Shown here piece by piece: positions 35,767 through 46,791 of a stretch of 64,000 bases of DNA. The notes beneath the pieces are model-generated. The model was given only the letters and a program-made list of their open reading frames with translations, searched no databases and had not been told where the DNA came from. The stretch is from assembly GCA_963850385.1 (NCBI GenBank), contig CAWKKS010000002.1, positions 62,001 through 126,000 on the forward strand, read 5' to 3'. Source of the stretch: Aeolococcus sp963850385. GTDB taxonomy: Bacteria; Chloroflexota; Dormibacteria; Aeolococcales; Aeolococcaceae. Every line of letters starts with the position of its first letter. Position 1 is the stretch's first letter. A program made the translations under genes and the position numbers.

Positions 35767-37067
35767 GGTTCGCGGCGCAGCGCCACCACGCTCTCGACGT
35801 GCTGCGTCTGGGGGAACATGTCGACAAGCTCGAAGGCGTCCACGCGGTACGGGCCGGAGACGCACAGGAGGCGCAGGTCACGCGCCAGGGTGGCCGGGTC
35901 ACACGAGACGTAGACGACACGCGGCGGCCCGGCGAGAGCCAGCCACGCGGTGACGCGGGGGTCGCAGCCGGCACGCGGCGGGTCGAGGACGACCGCGTCG
36001 ACACCCATCCCTGCCGAGGGCAGGACATCCTCGACCGCGGCGGCGAGGTACCTGACCCGCGTCGCGGTGCCGTTGACCTCGCTGTTGAGCACACCGAAGC
36101 GCGCAGCCTCACGGTTGCTCTCGATGCACACCACCGACGCCCCCTGCGACGCCAGCTCGCACGCCAGCACCCCCACGCCCGCGTACGCGTCGACGATGGT
36201 TCGCCCGGCGAGGTCGCCGAGCCCGCGCAGGGCGGCGCTGTACAGCGACTCGAGCGAGCCCCAGTTGACCTGGATGAAGGTGTCGGGCGAGACGCGATAG
36301 TCGTGCCCTCGCCAGCTCAGCGTCGTCGACGAGGTGCTCCAGCGCTGACCGGCGGCCTGGGCGTGGGCGTCGACCGCCGCCGGCGCCAGCGCCGCCCGGG
36401 GTCGCGGACGGAGCAGCAGCTCGGCCCCGCGCTCCCCCGCCGTGAGGTGGAGGGCAGTCAGCGCGGTGCCGCCGGCATCGCGGACGAGCTCCAGCAGTGC
36501 CGGCATCGACTCGGTGATGCGCGAGTGGTGGATGAGGCAGTCGTCGACAGCCACCGGCGACCAGCTGCGCGCCCGGTTGAAGCCGAGTTGCGCGCTGCCC
36601 ATACCGGCGGCACCGGGGATGACGTGGAACTCGCCGCGCCAGCGGTAGCGGTATTGCTCGGCCGACCCCTGGACGATGAGCTCGCCCACCGGCACACCCT
36701 GGCGGCGCATGGCGTCGCGCACGATCCCCGCCTTCAGCGCCAACTGCTGCTCGTACCCGACGTGCTGGAGCTGGCAGCCGCCGCAGGCGCCGTAGTAGGG
36801 GCAGGGTGCCGTCACGCGGTGCTCTGACGCGTCCGCCACGCTCACAGTGCGCGCGAACCACAGCCGCCCCTTGCGATGGCTGAGCTCGACCTCGATGCGC
36901 TCGCCGGGGATGGTCCCGTCGACCAGCAGGCTGGTGCCGTCGTCGAGCCGTGCCAGGCAGAGAGCCCCGTGGACCATCGCGCCGGCGCTGACGACGAAGC
37001 GCTCACCGCGCTGGTGGCGAGCCGGGACGACCGCAGCCGCCGCGACGTCAGCCGGAGAGTCGCTCAC
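35763..37067 (-). CDS. TrmA/RlmD-family RNA (uracil-5-)-methyltransferase
   Basis: 434 residues: an N-terminal TRAM domain (to about residue 75), a [4Fe-4S] cluster motif CPYYGACGGCQLQH with a further Cys late in the chain, and a Rossmann methyltransferase domain with motif I TIVDAYAGVGVLACELA, VVLDPPRAGCDP, and the catalytic nucleophile in YVSCDPATLARDL. The family methylates uridine at C5 in 23S rRNA (RlmCD) or tRNA (TrmA); the cluster favours the RlmD/RlmCD group. Its start overlaps the gatB 3' end by 20 bases, so it reads as the distal gene of the gatCAB operon. Confidence 0.9.
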   Translation of the reverse strand: MSDSPADVAAAAVVPARHQRGERFVVSAGAMVHGALCLARLDDGTSLLVDGTIPGERIEVELSHRKGRLWFARTVSVADASEHRVTAPCPYYGACGGCQLQHVGYEQQLALKAGIVRDAMRRQGVPVGELIVQGSAEQYRYRWRGEFHVIPGAAGMGSAQLGFNRARSWSPVAVDDCLIHHSRITESMPALLELVRDAGGTALTALHLTAGERGAELLLRPRPRAALAPAAVDAHAQAAGQRWSTSSTTLSWRGHDYRVSPDTFIQVNWGSLESLYSAALRGLGDLAGRTIVDAYAGVGVLACELASQGASVVCIESNREAARFGVLNSEVNGTATRVRYLAAAVEDVLPSAGMGVDAVVLDPPRAGCDPRVTAWLALAGPPRVVYVSCDPATLARDLRLLCVSGPYRVDAFELVDMFPQTQHVESVVALRREP

Positions 37068-38520
37068 GCAGCAGGGCAGTGACCTGGCGAGCGTCGGCGC
37101 GCCCGCGCGTGGCCTTCATGACGTGGCCCACCAACGCCTGCAGGGCGGCGTCGCGGCCGCCGCGGTAGTCGTCACACGCCTTGGGGTTGGCCGCGATGGC
37201 GTCGGCGACAAGCGTTTCCAGCGCGCCCGCGTCGCCGACCTGGCCGAGGCCTCGCTCGGCGACCAGCGCGGCGGGGTCGCCGCCCCCGACGTAGAGCTCG
37301 GCGAGCAGCTCCTTGGCTGTCGATCCGCTGATGGTGCCCGCCTCAACGAGGCTGAGCAGCGACACCAGGCCGCCGACCCCGAGGCCGCTGTCGGCAAGCG
37401 CGACGTGGTGCACGTTGGCGAGGGCGGCGACCTCACCGCCGAGCCAGTTGGCCGCCGACTTGGGCGCGATGCCGGCGTGCACCACGGCCTCGTACGAGTT
37501 GGCGTCGCCGCGACTGGCGGTGACGAGGGCGGCGTCGTAGGGGGACAGCCCGAAGTCCTCGACGAACCGACGCGCGCGCGCCTCGGGGAGCTCGGGGAGC
37601 TCGGCGCGGATGCGCGCCACCAGCTCAGCGGAGAGCTGCAGCGGGGGAAGATCCGGTTCAGGGAAGTAGCGGTAGTCGTGGGCCATCTCCTTGCTGCGCT
37701 GGGAGACCGTGGCGGCACGCGTCTCCACCCAGCCCCGAGTCTCCTGGACGAGGCTGCCGCCCCCGTCGAGCACCTCACGCTGACGCTCGATCTCGAACTC
37801 GATGGCACGGTGCACCGCGCGGAAGGAGTTCATGTTCTTCACCTCGACCTTGGTGCCGAGCTCGGTGTCGCCGGCGCGGCGCAACGAGACGTTGGCGTCG
37901 CAGCGCAGTGAGCCCTGCTCGAGGTTGCCGTCATTGACCCCGATGTACATGAGGATCTGACGCAGTCGCACCAGGTACTCGCGCGCCTCGTCGGCGCTGC
38001 GCAGGTCGGGCTCGCCGACGATCTCCATGAGCGGCACACCGCAGCGGTTGAGGTCGACCAGCGAGCTGCGCGCCTCCTGGAGCACGTCCCCGGCGTGGTG
38101 CATGGTGCCGGTGTCCTCCTCGAGGTGCACGCGGGTGACCCCGCATCGGGTGCGTGTCCCGTTGACGGTCAGGTCGAGGTGGCCGTGTGCCGACAGCGGG
38201 AGGTCGTACTGCGAGATCTGGTAGCCCTTGGGCAGGTCGGGGTAGAAGTAGTTCTTGCGGTCGAACTTGGTGAACGGCGGGATCTCGCAGTTGAGCGCCA
38301 GCGCGGTGCGCACCGTCATCTCGACGGCCCGGCGGTTGATCACGGGGAGGGCGCCGGGCAGGCCCAGGCACACGGGGCAGGTGTTGCCGTTGGGCGGCGC
38401 CGCCGTGTAGTCCGCGCTGCACGAGCAGAACATCTTGCTGCGGGTCAGCAGCTGGGCATGCACCTCCAGGCCGATGACCACCTCGTATTTCGTGGCGACC
38501 GGGGTGGCTGCGGCGCTCAT
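37048..38520 (-). CDS. gatB: Aspartyl/glutamyl-tRNA amidotransferase subunit B
   Basis: A 490-residue subunit that phosphorylates mischarged Glu-tRNA-Gln (or Asp-tRNA-Asn) and presents it for amidation. The start YEVVIGLEVHAQLLTRSKMF is diagnostic; the zinc site is FCSCS ... CPVCLGLPGALPV; RKNYFYPDLPKGYQISQYD forms the active-site cradle. The C-terminal tail (YqeY-like, KATRGRADARQVTALL) contacts tRNA. The ATG overlaps the gatA stop by four bases. Confidence 0.97.
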   Translation of the reverse strand: MSAAATPVATKYEVVIGLEVHAQLLTRSKMFCSCSADYTAAPPNGNTCPVCLGLPGALPVINRRAVEMTVRTALALNCEIPPFTKFDRKNYFYPDLPKGYQISQYDLPLSAHGHLDLTVNGTRTRCGVTRVHLEEDTGTMHHAGDVLQEARSSLVDLNRCGVPLMEIVGEPDLRSADEAREYLVRLRQILMYIGVNDGNLEQGSLRCDANVSLRRAGDTELGTKVEVKNMNSFRAVHRAIEFEIERQREVLDGGGSLVQETRGWVETRAATVSQRSKEMAHDYRYFPEPDLPPLQLSAELVARIRAELPELPEARARRFVEDFGLSPYDAALVTASRGDANSYEAVVHAGIAPKSAANWLGGEVAALANVHHVALADSGLGVGGLVSLLSLVEAGTISGSTAKELLAELYVGGGDPAALVAERGLGQVGDAGALETLVADAIAANPKACDDYRGGRDAALQALVGHVMKATRGRADARQVTALLRERLSG

Positions 38521-39980
38521 GCGGCGACCAGGGGGGCGCGCAGCCGGTGCCAGTCCGTGGCAGCCTCGTACGCGGCGGCGACCCGGAAGACGCGAGCGTC
38601 GTGCAGCCGCGGCGCGATCACCTGGAGGCCCACGGGCAGGTCGTCGCTGAACCCGCAGGGCAGCGAGATGCCCGGCAGCCCGGCGAGGTTGACGGGGATG
38701 GTGAGGGCGTCGTTGAGGTACATCTCCAGCGGGTCCTGGATGGCCCCGGTGGTGAACGCGACCTTCGGTGAGGTCGGGCACACCAGCGCGTCGACGGACT
38801 CGAAGACGGTGTCGAACTCGCGTGCGATCAGCGTGCGCACCTTCTGCGCGCGCCGGTAGTAGGCGTCGTAGTAACCGCTGCTCAGCGCGTAGGTGCCCAG
38901 CATGACGCGGCGCTTCACCTCGTCGCCGAAGCCCTCGTCGCGGGTGCGCAGGAAGGTATCGGTCAACGATGGCCGCTCGACCCGCCGCCCGAACCGCACG
39001 CCGTCGTAGCGCGCCAGGTTCGACGAGCACTCGGCCGGGGCGATGATGTAGTACGTGGAGAGGCCGAGATCCGTGCTCGGCAGCGACACCTCCTCGATGG
39101 ACGCGCCCAGGTCGGCGAGCACGGCGATCGCCTCGGTGACCCGCTTCCGCACACCGGGCTCGAGGCCCTCGCCCATGTACTCGCGCGGCACGCCGAGCCG
39201 CATGCCGGCGACACCTTCGCTGAGTCGCGCCAGCGGATCCTCGACGGCGTCGGGCACGGACGTGCTGTCCCGCGGGTCAGGCCCGGCGACGGCGGCGAAC
39301 GCCGCGGCGGCGTCGCCGACGGTCTGCGCGAAGGGACCGACCTGGTCGAGCGACGAGGCGAACGCGATCAGCCCGTAGCGCGACACACGGCCGTACGTCG
39401 GTTTGAACCCGACCACGCCACAGAGCGACGCCGGCTGGCGGATCGAACCTCCCGTGTCGGTGCCGTAGCTGATCGGCACGATGCCCGCGCCGACGGCGGC
39501 GGCGCTGCCGCCGCTGCTGCCCCCGGGCACGCGCTCGACGTCCCAGGGATTGCCGGTGGGGCCATACGCCGAGTTCTCAGTGGAGGACCCCATGGCGAAC
39601 TCGTCGCAGTTGGTCTTGCCGATCGGCACGGCGCCGCCGTCGATGAGCCGCTGCACGGCGGTGGCCGTGTACGGCGGACGGAACCCCTCGAGGATGCGCG
39701 ACCCGGCGGTGGTGGGATAGCCCTCGACGCAGAGCACATCCTTGAGCGCCACCGGGATGCCGCACAGTGGCCCGGCGGCGCCGGGGTCATCGCGGAGCCG
39801 TCGCGCGGCGTGCGCGGCCTGCCGGTCGGCGAGCTCGTCCAGCGGCGCCAGGAAGGCGTTGAGCCCCTCCCCGGGGCCGTCGCGCTGCGCGCGGGCGTCG
39901 GCAAGCAGCTGCTCGGGCGTCACCTCGCCGCTGCGCAGCGCGACCGCCATCTCGGCGGCGGTCATGCCCGCGGTGCTCAC
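38517..39980 (-). CDS. gatA: Aspartyl/glutamyl-tRNA amidotransferase subunit A
   Basis: A 487-residue amidase-signature protein that releases ammonia from glutamine for tRNA-dependent amidation. The catalytic Lys is in GIPVALKDVLC, the cis-Ser in VPGGSSGGSAAAV, and the nucleophilic Ser in GTDTGGSIRQPASL. The ATG at 39980 overlaps the gatC stop as ATGA. Length and motif order are normal. With gatB and gatC this gives a complete GatCAB, implying the organism lacks GlnRS and/or AsnRS activity for at least one tRNA. Confidence 0.97.
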   Translation of the reverse strand: MSTAGMTAAEMAVALRSGEVTPEQLLADARAQRDGPGEGLNAFLAPLDELADRQAAHAARRLRDDPGAAGPLCGIPVALKDVLCVEGYPTTAGSRILEGFRPPYTATAVQRLIDGGAVPIGKTNCDEFAMGSSTENSAYGPTGNPWDVERVPGGSSGGSAAAVGAGIVPISYGTDTGGSIRQPASLCGVVGFKPTYGRVSRYGLIAFASSLDQVGPFAQTVGDAAAAFAAVAGPDPRDSTSVPDAVEDPLARLSEGVAGMRLGVPREYMGEGLEPGVRKRVTEAIAVLADLGASIEEVSLPSTDLGLSTYYIIAPAECSSNLARYDGVRFGRRVERPSLTDTFLRTRDEGFGDEVKRRVMLGTYALSSGYYDAYYRRAQKVRTLIAREFDTVFESVDALVCPTSPKVAFTTGAIQDPLEMYLNDALTIPVNLAGLPGISLPCGFSDDLPVGLQVIAPRLHDARVFRVAAAYEAATDWHRLRAPLVAA

Positions 39981-40264
39981 TCCTGGATGGCCCCCACCCG
40001 GAAGTGCTCGCCGTCGCTGTCAGGTGCGTTGGCGAGCGCCTGCTGCTGGGTCAGCGACGGCGCCGGCTGGTCCTCGCGCCAGACGTTGACAAGGTCCCCG
40101 ACCTGGGCCGTCTCGGGCACGTCGGAGATGTCGGCGCGCTCCAGCGCGGAGATGTGGGCGAGGATGAGGTCGAGCTCGGCACCGATGCGCCGCCGCTCCT
40201 CGCCGTCGAGGCCGAGCCGGGCGAGCATGGCGACGTGGCCGACCTCGTCGGGACTCAGCGGCAT
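39977..40264 (-). CDS. gatC: Aspartyl/glutamyl-tRNA amidotransferase subunit C
   Basis: A 95-residue small subunit that wraps around GatA and GatB. The segment LSPDEVGHVAMLARLGLDGE matches the family N-terminus, and VWREDQPAPSLTQQQALANA is the typical C-terminal half. I place the start at ATG 40264, not the GTG two codons upstream, because a strong -10 (AATAAT) ends six bases before it, the same spacing as other leaderless starts here. It is the first gene of gatCAB. Confidence 0.93.
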   Translation of the reverse strand: MPLSPDEVGHVAMLARLGLDGEERRRIGAELDLILAHISALERADISDVPETAQVGDLVNVWREDQPAPSLTQQQALANAPDSDGEHFRVGAIQE

Positions 40265-40270
40265 CGCCAC

Positions 40271-40276
40271 ATTATT
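40271..40276 (-). promoter_or_regulatory. -10 hexamer of gatCAB
   Basis: AATAAT on the minus strand (one mismatch to TATAAT) ends six bases before ATG 40264. It is the most AT-rich spot in the neighbourhood and predicts a leaderless gatC. Confidence 0.5.
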
Positions 40277-40303
40277 CGCGACCCATGACCCCGGGTGCTG
40301 CCG

Positions 40304-40778
40304 TCAGCGCCCCGGCAGCGGCAGCCAGGTGAGCACCGCCTGTTCGGTGGGAGCGAATCCGGCGGCACGGTAGGCGGCGAGAGCAGCGTCGTTGCCTGGA
40401 CGCGTCCAGACGCACGCGAAGCTCACCCGGCGGCGGCGCAGCAGCGCGACCGCCTCGGCGACGAGGCTGCGTGCCACGCCGCCGCCACGCACCTCTGGTC
40501 GCACATAGAGCTCGGCGAGCTCGGCCTCCAGCCCGGTGCCCGGGGTCGAACAGCACCACCCAGCAGACGCCGACGGCATGCCCGCTGGCGTCACGCGCCA
40601 CCAGCAGGTGATTCTCGCCGCTGAAGTGCGGGGCCACGCGCAGGCGTCGCTCCACCTCCGCGGCGCTCTCGCGGGGGTGGTCGTAGTGGTCCTGCTCCGC
40701 CAGCGCGAGGTCGACGAGCATCGCCGCCACCTCGACGTCGTCGCCGCTCACCTGCTCGATGCGGACCTGGTCGGACAC
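40304..40778 (-). CDS. GNAT-family N-acetyltransferase, frameshifted
   Basis: Joining two frames gives a 157-residue GNAT enzyme. The first part (from GTG 40778) has ENHLLVARDASGHAVGVCWV; it breaks after VLFDPG and continues one frame away with ELYVRPEVRGGGVARSLV, the acetyl-CoA pyrophosphate loop R/Q-x2-G-x-G/A, then NDAALAAYRAAGFAPTE. Losing one C from CCCC (plus-strand GGGG 40542-40545) would restore continuity. CACAAT ends six bases before the GTG. The substrate is unknown. The break is in a short homopolymer, so sequencing error is plausible. Confidence 0.75.
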
Positions 40779-40819
40779 GCTCGCATTGTGGGATCCGCCG
40801 CGCCGCGCTGCGCCGGGAT

Positions 40820-42470
40820 TCAGGGGCTCGGCGTGGGCGCGATGCCGGGCGACACCTGGGCGGGCATCGGCTCGACGCAACCGAGCTTGGGGGCTGCCGG
40901 CAACGGGCAAGCGCTCAGCGCCGGCATCGACGGCTGCACACCCCCGGCGTGGCTCCACGACGCCCCGTCCCACACCCACGTGTCCGAGCCCGTGGCGCCC
41001 TGCAGCGACGCGACCCCGAGACCCGCGGCCCCGCCGAAGAGCACAGCAGTGCCGCCAGGTCCCTGTGCGATGGTCGCCCCGGCCCGCGCCGAGGGGTGCT
41101 CGACGGTGCTCTGCAGGGTCCAGTGCCCGGCCGCCCAGGCCCAGGTCTCCCCGGCGGCGGTGAGGACGACGAGATGAGAGCCGACGGCGCCGAGCGCCGC
41201 GCCGGCGAGGTCCGGGGCGGCCTGGACGGTCGGTTGCTGCGACACCTCGCGCCAGGCCGACCCCGTCCAGGACCAGGTGGTGATGAAGGGCACCACCCGC
41301 GTGCATGCCGGCTGCTTGACAACGCCACCACCGCTTGCGCACGGCAGAGTGTTCAGGTAGCCGGAGGCGCCGGCCTCGGTCATCAGGGTGGCATGCCTGG
41401 TCGCCGGGTCATTGAAGAGCAGAAGCACCCCGGCGGGCGGGAGAACGGTGGGCCCGGCGCGATGCCATGCGCCACCCGACCAGGTCCACGAAGAGGCCCC
41501 GGCGCTGGTCCAGCAGCACGGAACCGGCGCCAGTGCAGTGCTGGTGCTGCCGCTGCTGCTGCCCAGGGCAGGACATGCGAACCCGCCGGAGGCCGCCTCC
41601 ATCGGTGGCGAGCACGTGAAGCCGCCTGCCGAGACCGCGACCACCTGGCGGGTGGCGGCGTCGAAGGTCAGCTGCGCGTCAGGGCCGGGCGCGGGGGAGG
41701 AACCGCCGACCCGGGCCCAGCTGCCGCCGCGGAACAGCCATGTCTGCTCCACGGGCGCGGGGAGCTGGGTGGGGACCGGGAGGCAGGAGATGACCGGCGG
41801 CACCGCCACCGGCGACGCCGAGGGGCCGCCCACCATGGTCGGCAGCGGGTCGCTGATCGGGGGACCGGTGGGCCGCACCTGTGTGACCCCCGGCACCGCG
41901 TTGCCCGGCGCCGGGGCAACGCTGGCGGCCGGCGCCGTGACCGTGCCGGGGCCGGTGGTGCCGCCGCCGGAACCGACCACGCAGCCACCGCCGGAGCTGT
42001 CACCAGCCGTCTGTGCCGGGTAGCCAGTGAGGAGCACCCCGCCGTCGGCGGGGTCGTCGACCATGTGCACGTTCACCAGCGACCGCGGGCCGTTCGCCGC
42101 CGAGGTCCAGCGGGTGCCGTCCCAGCTCCAGGTGTCGCTGAGCTGCGTCCCCCGGGAGCCCGTGCCCCCGAACATCACGGTCGTCCCGGCCGTCGAGTTC
42201 GAAGGCCATCGCGGCCGACATCCGCGCCGGCGGGGAGCCCACCGCGCCCGCCGTGGACGACCCCTGCCTGGCGCTGCGCAAGGCGAGAAAGGTCCCGGCG
42301 CCGCCCACAGCCACGACCACCGCGAGGGCGCCGGCAAGCGCCTGCGGCCAGCGCGAGCCAGGGCCGCGGATGGCCGTCGAGGAGGTGCGCGTGGCGTAGC
42401 CCGCAGTCGACGGGGGTGCGCTGAGCTCTTCGAAGGCACTCGCCAGGTCGCGCTCGTCGGGGGCGGTCAC
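40820..42470 (-). CDS. Membrane-anchored Kelch/galactose-oxidase-like protein coupled to ECF sigma factor, frameshifted
   Basis: Reading across one frameshift gives 549 residues. The first 60 are cytoplasmic with one membrane helix (ALAGALAVVVAVGGAGTFLAL); the rest is outside, Pro/Gly-rich, with Kelch-like blades: GTTVMFGGTGSRGTQLSDTW, DTWSWDGTRW, TWSWTGSAW, GTAVLFGGAAG and DTWVWDGASW. The shift is at plus-strand GAGTTCG (42195-42201); one base fewer gives MAFDSTAGTTVMFGG, a canonical blade. The ATG overlaps the sigma-factor stop as ATGA, the position of an anti-sigma factor. I infer that the short inner segment could bind the sigma factor and the propeller could sense a surface ligand. Confidence 0.72.
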
Positions 42471-43000
42471 GCCAGCTCCCTCAACTTGGCGCGGACCCGC
42501 TCGAGGGCGCGGTGGGTCGCCATCTTCGCGGCGCTCTCGCGCATCCCCACGATGGCGCCGACGTCCGCGTAGCTGAGGCCCGCGGCAACCCGCAGACCCA
42601 CCAGCTGGCGGTCACGCTCGCGCAGCGTCTCCATGGCCGCGCAGATGGCGCGCAGGTCGAAGCGCGTCTCCACGTCCTCCTCCACGCTGTCGGGGAACTG
42701 GCGGTCGCGCCCGATCCTGGCGATCAGCGAGCGGCGGCGGCCCTCCCGCCGGTACTGGTCGATCACGGCGTTGCGCGCGATGCGGAACAGCCACGTGCCC
42801 ACCCCGGTCGGTTCGGGGCGAACTCTCTCGTACGCCGCGAAGGCCGCAGCGAAGACGTCGCCGGTGATGTCCTCGGCGACGGCGGGGTCACGGACCTGGG
42901 AGACGCAGAACCTGTACACGGAGTCGGCATGGCAGCGGTACACCTCATCGAACGGGGTCACCGCGTCGTCCAGCCGTGCGCCGGTCATGGCGGCGATCAT
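42467..43000 (-). CDS. ECF-type RNA polymerase sigma factor
   Basis: About 177 residues. Region 2 is FCVSQVRDPAVAEDITGDVF and GVGTWLFRIARNAVIDQYRR; region 4 is LRERDRQLVGLRVAAGLSYA with the helix-turn-helix YADVGAIVGMRESAAKMATH. The ATG at 43000 is preferred over TTG 43012; no ribosome site is clear. It is directly coupled to the Kelch-like membrane protein gene. It differs in sequence from the ECF factor at 9405-9908, so the two systems are independent. Confidence 0.9.
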   Translation of the reverse strand: MIAAMTGARLDDAVTPFDEVYRCHADSVYRFCVSQVRDPAVAEDITGDVFAAAFAAYERVRPEPTGVGTWLFRIARNAVIDQYRREGRRRSLIARIGRDRQFPDSVEEDVETRFDLRAICAAMETLRERDRQLVGLRVAAGLSYADVGAIVGMRESAAKMATHRALERVRAKLRELA

Positions 43001-43095
43001 CGACTGCACCAACGTCGCTGCGGGCGATTCGTCACAGAACCGAGGTGGTGGAGCGGCGCCGGTAGACTGCCAGCGACCATTTTCAAGGAGCCCCG

Positions 43096-43518
43096 GTGAG
43101 CGAGACCCCCCAACCGAAGAACCCCGAAAGGCTCGAGCTCGAGGCGTTGACCGCCCTCCAGCCCGGGTTCGCGCGGCTCATGCCCGAGATCGGGGAGCGC
43201 ATGTGGAAGGCGTACCACGCCGGCCGGGCCCAGAACTGGCCGCTGGCCACCTGGCAGCTCAAGGAGATGCGCAAGCTCTTCCGTCTCGGCAATGTCACCC
43301 GGCCCAAGTACCAAGCTGACGTCGAGGCGTTCCTCGACGAGGACCTCGGCCCGCTCTTCGCGGCCTGTGAGGCCGGCGACCCTGCCGCCTTCGAGCAGGC
43401 GTTCCACGCGGCCGTCGAGGCCGGCAACGAGTACCACCGCCGCTGGAACAAAGGATTCCTGGTCTGGAAGGTGCCGCCGACGCCGCCCGAGGACCTGGTG
43501 CTCGAACCGCAGGCGTAA
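43096..43518 (+). CDS. Small alpha-helical protein, unknown function
   Basis: A 140-residue protein with AAGGAG before a GTG start and no signal peptide. It is mostly helical, with a W/H-rich block (MWKAYHAGRAQNWPLATWQL) and a repeat-like second half (FEQAFHAAVEAGNEYHRRW). Proteins with the YHAGRAQNW-type block occur in soil bacteria, sometimes near cytochromes, but no activity is known to me and no CxxCH is present. It is transcribed divergently from the ECF sigma gene. Confidence 0.7.
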   Translation: MSETPQPKNPERLELEALTALQPGFARLMPEIGERMWKAYHAGRAQNWPLATWQLKEMRKLFRLGNVTRPKYQADVEAFLDEDLGPLFAACEAGDPAAFEQAFHAAVEAGNEYHRRWNKGFLVWKVPPTPPEDLVLEPQA

Positions 43519-43557
43519 CCCGGCTCACGCGGGCGTGTCATCTGCTACACCGGGCAG

Positions 43558-44193
43558 ATGCGCCGCGAGGTGTCGGAGATGCTGGAGACGCTGCGCCGTG
43601 GCGGCGTCCACGACGAGCGGGTCCTGGCCGCGATGGGAGCTGTGCCCCGTGAGCTCTTCGTCGCGCCATCGCAGCGCGCCGACGCGTACGCGGACAGGGC
43701 CCTGGCCATCGACTGCGGCCAGACCATCTCCCAGCCGTTGATGGTCGCCGTGGTCGCCCAGGCCCTCGAGGTGGGTCCGGGTGACAGGGTGCTCGACGTG
43801 GGCACGGGCTCTGGCTACCAGGCCGCTGTGCTGGCGGCGTGCGGTGCCACCGTGGTCGGTATCGAGCGTGTGCCCGAGCTGGCGCGCGCTGCTCAGCAGC
43901 GTCTCGCGAGCGCCGGCTTCGACGTCGTCGTCCACGCGGGCGACGGCAGCCACGGCCTCCCCGACCGCGCGCCCTTCGACGGCATCGCCGTGGCGGCCGC
44001 GGCACCGTGGCTCCCGCCCGCGCTGCCTCGACAGCTCAGCGACCGTGGCCGGATGGTCATCCCTCTGCACCGCGCCGGCGACGACATGGACGACCTGGTG
44101 CGTCTGCGCGTCACCGATGGTCGCTGGCTGACCGACAGCCTGGGACCGTGCCGGTTCGTGCCCCTGATCGGCGCCGACGCCTACCTCGCCTGA
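43558..44193 (+). CDS. pcm: Protein-L-isoaspartate O-methyltransferase
   Basis: A 211-residue SAM-dependent enzyme that methylates isoaspartyl residues in damaged proteins so they can revert to Asp. DCGQTISQPLMVAVVAQAL is the PIMT-specific substrate segment, motif I is RVLDVGTGSGYQAAVLA, and VGIERVPELARAA and HAGDGSHGLPDRAPFDGI follow as motifs II and III. Length is normal. The start ATG 43558 has no clear Shine-Dalgarno; TACACC ends six bases upstream. It ends 13 bases inside a convergent hypothetical gene. Confidence 0.93.
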   Translation: MRREVSEMLETLRRGGVHDERVLAAMGAVPRELFVAPSQRADAYADRALAIDCGQTISQPLMVAVVAQALEVGPGDRVLDVGTGSGYQAAVLAACGATVVGIERVPELARAAQQRLASAGFDVVVHAGDGSHGLPDRAPFDGIAVAAAAPWLPPALPRQLSDRGRMVIPLHRAGDDMDDLVRLRVTDGRWLTDSLGPCRFVPLIGADAYLA

Positions 44194-44543
44194 GCCGGCG
44201 GCGCCGGGACGCGGAACATCCGCACCAGCGGGCCTCCACCGACGCGCTCCACGGCATCGCCGGCAGCGGCGCCGAACGCGGCCGCGAGCACCGCGGCGAC
44301 GTCACTGTCCGCCGGCGCCTGGTCGAGGCGGAGCCGGGTCACCGTCACCGCGTACTGATCGACCCCGTCAGAACGGTTGGGGTAGAGCGACCTGGTCATC
44401 GCCACGCGGAGGCCGAGCTCGGCAATGTCCACCTGGTGGCGACCGGCAACCTTGACCCCGGGGGGCCGCTCGAAATCCTCATCGGCTCGCTCCCGCAGGC
44501 TGCGCAGCTGCGGCACCGTCCCGGGCCGGGCGGGGTCGTCCAC
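44181..44543 (-). CDS. Hypothetical protein
   Basis: A 120-residue soluble protein with a basic/acidic N-terminus and a C-terminal half predicted as mixed alpha/beta (VDQYAVTVTRLRLD, VERVGGGPLVRMFRV). I recognise no family. The start is GTG 44543; TACGCT ends six bases upstream, like other leaderless genes here, which supports it being real. It overlaps the 3' end of pcm by 13 bases on the opposite strand. Confidence 0.55.
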   Translation of the reverse strand: MDDPARPGTVPQLRSLRERADEDFERPPGVKVAGRHQVDIAELGLRVAMTRSLYPNRSDGVDQYAVTVTRLRLDQAPADSDVAAVLAAAFGAAAGDAVERVGGGPLVRMFRVPAPPAQAR

Positions 44544-44685
44544 GGCCGCAGCGTACCGCCATCGCCGCTCCCCGCACGTTTAGCATCACGGTCGCGCGAG
44601 GTATCCCCAACTCAGCGGCGTTGACGCGCCCAGCGCATCACCAACGAATTCCCCGATTCGACATCACCCGGGAGGGATCAATCCC

Positions 44686-46590
<1,905 letters not shown>

Positions 46591-46612
46591 GCCTCCGTCC
46601 AGGTCTCGTTAG

Positions 46613-46642
46613 GACGGCCCGGTGCACGCGCGCCGGGCCGTC
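46613..46642 (+). terminator. dnaK terminator hairpin
   Basis: GACGGCCCGG (46613-46622) pairs perfectly with CCGGGCCGTC (46633-46642) around a ten-base loop, 23 bases after the dnaK stop. It has no T-run. The rest of the 200-base gap to the next gene shows nothing further. Confidence 0.65.
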
Positions 46643-46791
46643 GTCGTGTCGGCGGGACAAGGCCCGCCCTGCTGCCCGCCTCGGCCCCGCGTGCACCCTT
46701 CCCATCGGGCGACCTGCGGCGCATCATCGCCGTGAGGTCGCCGTCGACGGGGCTTCCCGGCGCCGGTGTCAGGATCCAGAGGAGGCAGCAG

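Noticed and set aside
34711..35865. Long N-terminal extension of dnaE
   Set aside because: It is Asp/Glu/Arg-rich antisense of the DedA gene. The PHP domain begins right after ATG 34710, which has GAGGAG upstream.
44544..44685. CIRCE or HAIR heat-shock element upstream of dnaK
   Set aside because: Searched by eye for TTAGCACTC-N9-GAGTGCTAA and CTTGAGT-N7-ACTCAAG; no acceptable match.
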